In this document: positions 1 to 4,224 of the stretch, one piece after another
How positions within the stretch are numbered: position 1 is the first letter of the stretch
How the letters are laid out: the number at the start of each line of letters is the position of its first letter
DNA from: Promethearchaeota archaeon
Lineage (GTDB): Archaea; Asgardarchaeota; Lokiarchaeia; Sigyniarchaeales; SOKP01
DNA length: 6,389 nucleotides
Reading direction: 5' to 3'
Assembly: GCA_030606095.1 (NCBI GenBank)
Contig: JAUWHC010000169.1
Location: forward strand, 1-6,389
Made by a program: the position numbers and the translations under genes
The notes under the pieces: generated by a model
What the model was told of the DNA's origin: nothing
The model's input: only the letters and a program-made list of their open reading frames with translations
Databases searched by the model: none

Positions 1-302
1 GGTACATTTATGGGGAACGGTACAATAGAGAATTCTGATAATTCCAAACCTTTTTCTAATAAAGTTTCTCTTACCATTACATATCGTTCATAGTAAGTCA
101 AAGGGTTAGCGATAAGCGTACTGCGATGAGGATTTGAATCATGGACTTTAGTTAGGGTAGGGTCAGGATTGGTAATTCCCACGATTAAATGATTACATAG
201 TTTTTTTCCTGCTAGGAGAAATTTCATGTGATCGTTGTGGAGTATTTGGAATCTTCCGTGAATTACGCCTGATTCGTACCGTGTTCCTTTAACTTGCTTC
301 AT
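1..302 (-). CDS. NMN/NaMN adenylyltransferase-like nucleotidyltransferase, N-terminal part (runs off left edge)
   Basis: Reading the minus strand from the ATG at 302-300 gives about 100 residues with no stop before the window edge. Residues 12-25 carry the HIGH-superfamily nucleotide-binding signature: GRFQ at 16-19, then His22 and His25 (GRFQILHNDH). Later segments, NPDPTL (45-50) and NPLTYYERYVMV (66-77), match the layout of archaeal/bacterial NadM-like proteins. The known family transfers AMP from ATP to nicotinamide or nicotinate mononucleotide in the cytosol to form NAD or its deamido form. Two usual residues differ: the Pro after GRFQ is Ile, and the Gly of HxGH is Asp, so a related cytidylyltransferase-type substrate cannot be excluded. 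pncB at 4225 in the same window supports an NAD role. The C-terminal region that would decide specificity is outside the window. Confidence 0.82.
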   Translation of the reverse strand, partial: MKQVKGTRYESGVIHGRFQILHNDHMKFLLAGKKLCNHLIVGITNPDPTLTKVHDSNPHRSTLIANPLTYYERYVMVRETLLEKGLELSEFSIVPFPINV

Positions 303-321
303 TCTAATTTATTATTTGTCG

Positions 322-333
322 CAATAAAATAAT
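322..333 (-). promoter_or_regulatory. possible TATA box for the nucleotidyltransferase gene
   Basis: On the minus strand an A/T tract reading ATTATTTTATTG lies about 20-31 bases before the ATG at 302. There is no Shine-Dalgarno-like purine tract next to the start, which fits a leaderless archaeal transcript. The whole region is AT-rich, so the match alone is weak. Confidence 0.3.
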
Positions 334-373
334 TCGAATAATTCAAAAAAGATTAATAATTTTGTCAATATAA

Positions 374-691
374 ATTATTCAATTTGATGATAGGTTTATT
401 ATTACTTTATTAAAAGAGGATATCGAAGAATCGAAAGAACGCATGGTTGCGTGGTGGGATCACGAGTTAGTTGATCGTCCGGTTATATCGTATTATTTTT
501 CGAAGAAAAGAGCAGCCATTGGAGGTTATTTAGACGCTTTTGGGGATAATTGGAAGTTAGCAAAAAACATAGATATTTATCAAGCCCTATCTTGGATAAT
601 TTGGTCATCTATAGTATATCTAACATTCGCCCTATTTTACAAGAAGGCAAAAAAAGTAGAATTAAACTGGTTAAAGGTTAAAATTTATTAA
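374..691 (+). pseudogene. N-terminal fragment of a uroporphyrinogen-decarboxylase-like (COG0407 type) protein, truncated
   Basis: The frame is open from 374, after a TAA at 371-373. The first ATG is at 443 and gives 82 residues, but the similarity begins upstream of it, at about 410 (LKEDIEESKER). This suggests the original start codon has been lost. Residues WWDHELVDRPVISYYF (4-19 from the ATG) and GGYLDAFGDNWKLAKN (27-42) match, from memory, the N-terminus of anaerobe proteins related to uroporphyrinogen decarboxylase and corrinoid methyltransferases, which are normally about 350-400 residues. After about residue 50 the resemblance stops and the frame runs into a hydrophobic stretch (roughly residues 50-66) with a basic tail, then a stop. 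I find no continuation in the other plus-strand frames. A short expressed membrane-anchored protein starting at 443 is possible but less likely. Confidence 0.55.
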
Positions 692-695
692 ATTA

Positions 696-715
696 TTTTT
701 TTAATACTTATTAAA
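696..715. terminator. possible bidirectional terminator
   Basis: A run of seven T (696-702) overlaps a perfect 7-base inverted repeat, TTTAATA (700-706) and TATTAAA (709-715), with a 2-base loop. It sits in the 29-base gap between the end of the plus-strand fragment (691) and the end of the minus-strand gene (721). Archaeal termination relies mainly on T-runs, and the AT bias makes such hairpins common, so this is tentative. Confidence 0.35.
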
Positions 716-720
716 TTAGT

Positions 721-1164
721 TTAAATATAATATCCCGTTTTATCGTCTACGTTCGTATCGTTGTCATCGTCGTTATCGTCTTCGTCTTCTTTGCCCATTA
801 GCTTTTTAGAGAAAAATTTCATTATATCTTTAGGATCTAAATCTTTTAAATCGTTCATATCGATTGGGATTATCCCTTTTTTTAAAGGCCCCATTTGACT
901 TATGAACTGCTTTTCAATTCTCTTTTTCTGTCTCTCGTGCAAAATTAATTCCTTTTTCATAAGGATATTTAACTCATTTGCTACTAATTCGTCCAATTCG
1001 CTAGGGGTAAAAGATAATAACAATTCTGTATCATAGAGTTTAGTCAATTTCTTTACTACCTTTTCTCTCTTATGTTCTGGGATTTGGTAGATTGAATCTA
1101 AACCCATAAGATGAACAATATTCAACCAATCAAGTTGATAAGCCCAAGCTTCTTTTTCTGACAT
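721..1164 (-). CDS. hypothetical helical protein with strongly acidic C-terminal tail
   Basis: A 147-residue protein starts at the ATG at 1164. An in-frame TTG at 1179 would add five residues but is a poorer start. I do not recognise the family. Residues 1-25 are aromatic and hydrophobic (EAWAYQLDWLNIVHLMG). Residues 31-90 look like charged amphipathic helices rich in Lys, Glu and Leu. Residues 125-141 are almost entirely Asp, Glu and Asn (for example EDEDDNDDDND), followed by a short DKTGYYI end. There is no signal peptide, membrane segment or metal motif, so it is probably cytosolic. The acidic tail suggests an interaction or solubility role, as in many archaeal accessory proteins, but no function can be assigned. 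A TATA-like box lies about 30 bases upstream, so it appears to have its own promoter. Confidence 0.72.
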   Translation of the reverse strand: MSEKEAWAYQLDWLNIVHLMGLDSIYQIPEHKREKVVKKLTKLYDTELLLSFTPSELDELVANELNILMKKELILHERQKKRIEKQFISQMGPLKKGIIPIDMNDLKDLDPKDIMKFFSKKLMGKEDEDDNDDDNDTNVDDKTGYYI

Positions 1165-1190
1165 GTTATTAAAAATCAAGTTTTTCCATT

Positions 1191-1200
1191 AATATAATTT
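1191..1200 (-). promoter_or_regulatory. TATA-like box for the acidic-tail protein
   Basis: On the minus strand AAATTATATT lies 27-36 bases before the ATG at 1164. No Shine-Dalgarno sequence is present between it and the start, so transcription would begin at or just before the start codon. Confidence 0.45.
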
Positions 1201-1315
1201 TGGATAAAAGTTAAACCTTTTTCTTATATTTTTTAACAAAAAACGTAAACATTTAAATCTATGCTTTTTGTTATATCAAATCGAAATATTGAAACATTAG
1301 CGGATATTACAAAGG

Positions 1316-1336
1316 ATTAATTTTATCAAAATTAAT
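1316..1336. repeat. perfect 9-base inverted repeat, terminator-like
   Basis: ATTAATTTT (1316-1324) and AAAATTAAT (1328-1336) are exact reverse complements around a 3-base loop, followed by TTTTA on the plus strand and preceded by a short A run. It lies 37 bases beyond the stop of the minus-strand hydrolase remnant and may be that gene's old terminator. The stem contains no G or C, so it would be weak. Confidence 0.35.
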
Positions 1337-1372
1337 TTTAAGTAATATTATTGAAGGTTAAGCGGCAAAAAA

Positions 1373-1559
1373 TTAGAAAAATACTTTAAATGATGAAATA
1401 ATTAATTCGGGCACATCATGCATAACCCAATGTGAAGAATTTTCAACACGAACAATTTTTAGGTCGTCTACATAATTAGGTAGTTCCTCCAAGACCGATG
1501 GTAACACGACAATATGTTTCAAAATGCAATTGTAATACTCAATTATAGGACTAATGAAT
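1373..1559 (-). pseudogene. decayed C-terminal fragment of an alpha/beta-hydrolase
   Basis: The minus-strand frame from about 1559 to the TAA at 1375-1373 has no ATG that would give a complete protein. Near its end it reads ELPNYVDDLKIVRVENSSHW, then VMHDVPELIISSF and a stop. This matches the end of alpha/beta-hydrolase fold proteins of the epoxide-hydrolase/haloalkane-dehalogenase type. There a strand ending in IPxxSHW supplies the catalytic His (the His of SHW here), followed by ExPE and a final helix. The usual length is about 280-300 residues, and only about the last 60 remain. The nucleophile Ser/Asp region is absent, and upstream sequence is occupied by the divergent 1618-1851 gene. It is therefore a remnant, probably left by a deletion. 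Confidence 0.62.
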
Positions 1560-1575
1560 ATTTAAATCATCTTAA

Positions 1576-1586
1576 ATAATATATTA
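1576..1586 (+). promoter_or_regulatory. TATA-like box for the four-cysteine protein
   Basis: AATAATATATT lies 32-42 bases before the ATG at 1618, which would place transcription start about 6-12 bases upstream of the gene. A second A/T box (ATATTTAAAT, 1558-1567) lies further upstream. The assignment is positional. Confidence 0.35.
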
Positions 1587-1617
1587 ATCAATCAACTTAT
1601 ATTACGTGAAATGATCG

Positions 1618-1851
1618 ATGAAAGAAATTATTCCCGAAGAAATAGCTTTAGAAATCTGTGAACTAATAAGAGAGCGTAACCGTAAAAAGAAATTTAGTTT
1701 TACAAAAGTACAGTGTTGGGGTTGTATTAAATACTCTAAAAAAAAAGGGGATATTAGAACTCGTTGTTTGTTTAGTTCTGAAAAAAACGATAATAGAGGC
1801 TGCCAATTAGTAAATAAGGTTTTTGATAACGAGTATCAAACGATGAAATAA
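1618..1851 (+). CDS. small four-cysteine, probably zinc-binding protein
   Basis: A 77-residue protein starts at ATG 1618; an in-frame TGA at 1612-1614 rules out an earlier start. Residues 1-22 form a likely amphipathic helix (IPEEIALEICELIRER), followed by a very basic stretch (NRKKK, 21-25). Four cysteines then follow in the spacing of a structural zinc site: C33-x2-C36, C50 and C62, the last after NRG. An extra Cys14 sits in the helix. There are no membrane segments. The pattern of helix, basic patch and Cys4 knuckle suggests a nucleic-acid- or protein-binding miniprotein, but I recognise no named family. It converges on the repeat protein at 1911. A weak GTGA at 1606-1609 is the only ribosome-binding-like sequence. 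Confidence 0.75.
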   Translation: MKEIIPEEIALEICELIRERNRKKKFSFTKVQCWGCIKYSKKKGDIRTRCLFSSEKNDNRGCQLVNKVFDNEYQTMK

Positions 1852-1883
1852 AATAGAATATAAATAAAAATTAAAATATAAAG

Positions 1884-1910
1884 AGAATTTTAAAAAAAAT
1901 CTTTAATTCT
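1884..1910. terminator. weak hairpin between convergent genes
   Basis: AGAATT (1884-1889) pairs with AATTCT (1905-1910) around a 15-base A-rich loop, in the 59-base gap between the two convergent genes. A-runs and T-runs flank it, so either strand could terminate here. It is short and entirely plausible by chance. Confidence 0.25.
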
Positions 1911-2120
1911 TTATTCAAAATAACTATAGAAGGAATCTTCGAAATCCTTAATACTAGGGTTGTTAAGTTCAGCAAATTTATAGCGCCCTTGTGGAAGTCT
2001 TTTCTCTTTCGAAAAATAACTCTTAAGAGAGCTTTCAAAATTGCTTACGCTTAAACTTCTTTCTTCTGCGAATTTAATTTCACCAAAGAATTTCAAGTAT
2101 TCTGGTGTACTATCACTCAT
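1911..2120 (-). CDS. miniprotein composed of two tandem about 24-residue repeats
   Basis: A 69-residue protein starts from the ATG at 2120. An in-frame GTG at 2132 would add four residues (MNIK). I do not recognise a family. The striking feature is an internal duplication with an exact offset of 32 residues. Residues 13-36 and 45-68 align without gaps and share Gly13/45, Lys-Phe-Ala-Glu 16-19/48-51, Ser24/56, Phe-Glu 28-29/60-61, Ser31/63 and Ser-Tyr-Phe 34-36/66-68. The consensus is GxxKFAExxxxSxxxFExSxxSYF. The units are joined by a basic linker around SKEKRLPQ (37-44). There is no signal peptide, membrane helix or cysteine. The repeats could be short binding modules that each contact a partner through the aromatic FExSxxSYF helix, but that is inference. 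It is transcribed convergently to the four-cysteine gene. Confidence 0.72.
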   Translation of the reverse strand: MSDSTPEYLKFFGEIKFAEERSLSVSNFESSLKSYFSKEKRLPQGRYKFAELNNPSIKDFEDSFYSYFE

Positions 2121-2192
2121 TTTTATGTTCACTTATTTCCTATTTGTTTACTTTTTACTCAAATACTTTTTTAATTAAATAAGATAGGTTAG

Positions 2193-2201
2193 TATATAAA
2201 T
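2193..2201 (+). promoter_or_regulatory. strong TATA box
   Basis: TATATAAAT is close to the archaeal TATA consensus and stands out from the surrounding A/T tracts. Standard spacing would put transcription start near 2220-2224, next to the ATG at 2219, with the inverted half-site array about 30-50 bases downstream of the start site. That is a classic roadblock position for a repressor. What it drives is unclear: either the 22-codon frame or tetR through a leader of roughly 380 bases. Confidence 0.5.
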
Positions 2202-2250
2202 GTTTTCCTACACTTACAATGGTTAAATTTTCTTATTTTTTACCGAATCC

Positions 2251-2274
2251 TCATTCACTGAATGAACGTTCATT
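2251..2274. promoter_or_regulatory. TetR/FadR-like operator: array of inverted half-sites
   Basis: AATGAACGTTCATT (2261-2274) is a perfect 14-base palindrome. It overlaps a second inverted pair, TCATTC (2251-2256) and GAATGA (2260-2265), with a 3-base gap. Half-sites therefore begin at 2251, 2260 and 2269, every 9 bases, in alternating orientation, with a partial one (CGAATC) at 2244. TGAATGA followed by TTCAT arms is close to the published FadR-type (fatty-acyl-CoA-responsive TetR family) operator TGAATGAMTANTCATTCA. It lies 327 bases upstream of the tetR start and just downstream of the TATA box at 2193, so repression of that promoter by the neighbouring TetR is the natural reading. Binding is inferred, not shown. 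Confidence 0.6.
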
Positions 2275-2600
2275 TATTTTGTGTTGATCTTTATTATTCA
2301 ACGAAAAATATAGGAAAGATATTAAAAAAAAACTTTTTCAAAAATTCCCCTCATTTTCCCGCCACCTATATTAGTTTTTTTTTACCTTACTCCATAAATT
2401 ATAGCTATCTTCTTACTTCTTATAGATAGACGTATCATTAAATATAATTAGATACAAGAGACCCCAAAAACATAATAAATCAATAAAAAATTGAAAATTA
2501 ATAAGTAATAAATTTTAACATATTTTCTTAAAATGTAATAATAATTTTTTTGAATTTTGACATAATACAAATTGTTCATGATTTTTTGAGTTGACCATAA

Positions 2601-3215
2601 GTGTCTTTAAGAGAAAAAAAGTCTGAAATAATAAAGAAGGAAAAGAGAAATTTATTTATAATATCAGCTCTCTCTGTTTTTGAAGAAAAAGGATTTAATA
2701 ATACCCGTATAAAAGATATCACAGAACGGGCTAATACGAGTGTAGGGAACTTCTATAATTACTTTAATTCAAAAGAGGAAGTAATTGAAGTATTAATTAG
2801 TGGATTAGCTGAACTTATGATAAGCAAATTTAGAGAATTATTTATCTATTTCAAACAAAACAGAATTCCACCAATCTCTGCGGTTAAGAATCTTTTTCGA
2901 GGATATGCTAAGATGTTTAAAGAAAAAAAAGAAACATTTCTAATTTTTTTTGAGCAAATGGGGGGAATGGATCAAAAATACCGAACCAAAAGAAATGAGA
3001 TTCTTGACAATTTTACGAATGAGGTAGAAAAAATCATCTCAAGACTAATAGAATTCGGAGTTCGTGATCAAAATCCTAAAATAACAGCTAGAGTTTGGAC
3101 ATCTACGGTACTTGGAGTCTTTATTTGGTGGATTCAGAGTGATTTTGAACTTGAAGAGGAAGAACTTATTGAAAATTTAACAGATTTTCTTGTTAAAGGG
3201 ACAATGTCAAATTAA
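2601..3215 (+). CDS. TetR/AcrR-family transcriptional regulator
   Basis: A 204-residue protein of typical TetR length. The start is the GTG at 2601; an in-frame TAA at 2598-2600 excludes anything earlier, and the next Met is deep in the protein. Residues 13-65 form the N-terminal DNA-binding domain: helix 1 (KEKRNLFIISALSVFEEKGF), then the helix-turn-helix NTRIKDITERANTSVGNFYNYF at 34-55, including the family's hallmark G-x-FYxYFxSKEE. Residues 66-200 form the all-helical ligand-binding and dimerisation domain, with conserved-looking aromatic residues (FGVRD 152-156, VFIWWIQ 173-179). The family binds palindromic operators as dimers and releases DNA on binding a small hydrophobic ligand. The overlapping inverted half-sites at 2251-2274 resemble fatty-acid regulator operators, suggesting an acyl-CoA or lipid-like effector. 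The next gene is 98 bases downstream and has its own promoter candidates. Confidence 0.92.
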   Translation: MSLREKKSEIIKKEKRNLFIISALSVFEEKGFNNTRIKDITERANTSVGNFYNYFNSKEEVIEVLISGLAELMISKFRELFIYFKQNRIPPISAVKNLFRGYAKMFKEKKETFLIFFEQMGGMDQKYRTKRNEILDNFTNEVEKIISRLIEFGVRDQNPKITARVWTSTVLGVFIWWIQSDFELEEEELIENLTDFLVKGTMSN

Positions 3216-3260
3216 GTTAATGAACAATTTATTATAACAGTCATAAATATAAGCAATCAA

Positions 3261-3297
3261 TTTAAATTATACTTGGAGAATTCACATTTTAAAATTA
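3261..3297 (+). promoter_or_regulatory. candidate promoter of the SWIM-pncB pair
   Basis: Two TATA-like boxes precede the ATG at 3314: TTTAAATTAT (3261-3270), which would give a leader of about 20 bases, and TTTTAAAATT (3287-3296), which would give a leaderless transcript. There is no Shine-Dalgarno sequence, as the bases before the ATG read GACATTAA. Which box is used cannot be told from sequence. Confidence 0.4.
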
Positions 3298-3313
3298 TTG
3301 GGCTTGACATTAA

Positions 3314-4216
3314 ATGAATAGAGAAATTGATGATAGAACATACTTGAATTTTCTTTTACAATCTTTAAATAATGATGATTTGAAACAGATTTGCCGAGAT
3401 TTTGAGATAAAAGGCTTTTCAAAATTTAAAAAATCAGAACTAATTGATTTTATTCTTGATTCTTTAGCAGAAGAAGAACTAAAAGACTTGTTAGAAGAGA
3501 AGGAAGGAGATATCATTTCGAACGAAATTAATACGGCAATTAAAAAAATAAATGGCGAAGATCGAGAATCTATTACTGATATAAAGGTTGTTAACGAAAA
3601 GAACCATGAAATCGAACTAAAATTCAAAGGATTTAATTGGGAATCAAGTTCGTATTTATCTATAACCTCAGAAAACATTCACGATCCCGAACGAGACTGC
3701 GATTGTAGAGTAGGTTCAAATATGGGTTTTTGTAACCACTTTTGGGTTGGATTTATTTATTCCTTAAAGAAAAACTATTTTGAATTATCAGATTGGAAAA
3801 CTACTACTCTACCGAAAGATTTTGAAAAAAAAGTAGGCAGTATTGTTATCAGGGATGGAAGGTTAATTAATGAAGGTACTCCAAGTCCCCTGTTAGCGAA
3901 GCATAAGCGAATAACTATTTACGAAGCTGAAATAACAGACATAGAAGAGAAAGAAGATGATTTCCAAGGGAATATTACTAGGTATTATCTAATAAACTTA
4001 AAAGATATAGAATTCGGGCCTCAAATAACAAAAAAAAGCGATTACAAAAAGGAAGATATTAAAAAGTTAGACGAATTGAAAATACGAGTGAGCGAAAAAC
4101 TTTATTCAAGCGATAAGTTCAAATTAGGAGATAAAATTAAATGCAACGGGGGAGTAAACAAGGATTTTCGGTTTGGATACATTTTGAAACGTGTTACAAA
4201 ACTAAAAAAAAAATAA
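3314..4216 (+). CDS. SAP-like / SWIM zinc-finger protein with possible C-terminal OB-like domain
   Basis: A 300-residue protein. Residues 18-62 (LNNDDLKQICRDF, GFSKFKKSELIDFIL, LAEEELKDLLEE) look like a SAP or Rho-N helix-extended-helix nucleic-acid-binding motif. Residues 85-165 hold a SWIM zinc finger: C129-x-C131-x8-C140-x-H142, preceded by beta-strands (HEIELKFKG, SSYLSITSE) and followed by the helix FWVGFIYSLKK, as in the family. Residues 198-297 are beta-rich (RITIYEAEITDIEE, RYYLINLKDIEFG, KLGDKIKCNGG, RFGYILKRVTKL) and could form an OB-fold; this last part is inference. SWIM domains bind DNA or protein partners, so a role in nucleic-acid transactions is likely. Its stop is 8 bases before pncB, implying co-transcription, though nothing links a SWIM protein to NAD salvage. 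Many Asgard-like genomes appear to carry such SAP-SWIM proteins. Confidence 0.82.
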   Translation: MNREIDDRTYLNFLLQSLNNDDLKQICRDFEIKGFSKFKKSELIDFILDSLAEEELKDLLEEKEGDIISNEINTAIKKINGEDRESITDIKVVNEKNHEIELKFKGFNWESSSYLSITSENIHDPERDCDCRVGSNMGFCNHFWVGFIYSLKKNYFELSDWKTTTLPKDFEKKVGSIVIRDGRLINEGTPSPLLAKHKRITIYEAEITDIEEKEDDFQGNITRYYLINLKDIEFGPQITKKSDYKKEDIKKLDELKIRVSEKLYSSDKFKLGDKIKCNGGVNKDFRFGYILKRVTKLKKK

Positions 4217-4224
4217 TTTAAACG

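Larger units (their letters stand above)
1165..1617. other. gene-poor interval between the acidic-tail gene and the four-cysteine gene
   Basis: This stretch holds the promoter of the minus-strand gene at its left end, the 9-base inverted repeat, the hydrolase remnant, and the promoter region of the plus-strand gene at its right end. A 19-codon plus-strand frame begins with ATG at 1261 (MLFVISNRNIETLADITKD), but it has no convincing promoter spacing or family resemblance and is not called as a gene. Confidence 0.6.
2133..2600. other. long intergenic region with promoter and operator, no supported gene
   Basis: This is a very AT-rich stretch between the divergently oriented repeat gene and tetR. 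It contains a strong TATA box (2193-2201) and the inverted half-site array (2251-2274). A plus-strand ATG frame (2219-2287) encodes 22 residues and then, past a TGA, stays open for 28 more codons to a TAG at 2372-2374. Its product resembles nothing I know, so it may be decayed. From 2375 to 2600 there are only A/T tracts and no convincing reading frame on either strand. Confidence 0.6.

Noticed and set aside
331..346. ATTCGAAT palindrome with flanking repeats between the first two genes
   Set aside because: Only eight bases of symmetry in very AT-rich DNA, with no supporting regulator context.
1261..1320. 19-codon plus-strand ATG frame beside a TTTAAAT box
   Set aside because: Too short, no family match, and the A/T box is too close to the ATG for a leaderless promoter.
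2241..2252. GAATCC resembling a tRNA T-loop
   Set aside because: No cloverleaf arms can be built around it. The bases are explained by the operator half-site array.
2300..2360. Minus-strand ATGAGGGGAATTTTTG short frame behind a GGTGG tract
   Set aside because: It encodes only ten residues before a stop and has no promoter or homology. The G-rich patch is probably incidental.
3310..3678. Minus-strand open frame of 122 codons, Ser/Phe/Ile-rich
   Set aside because: It lies entirely opposite the SWIM gene and its composition is the antisense of Lys/Glu-rich coding. It has no family resemblance.
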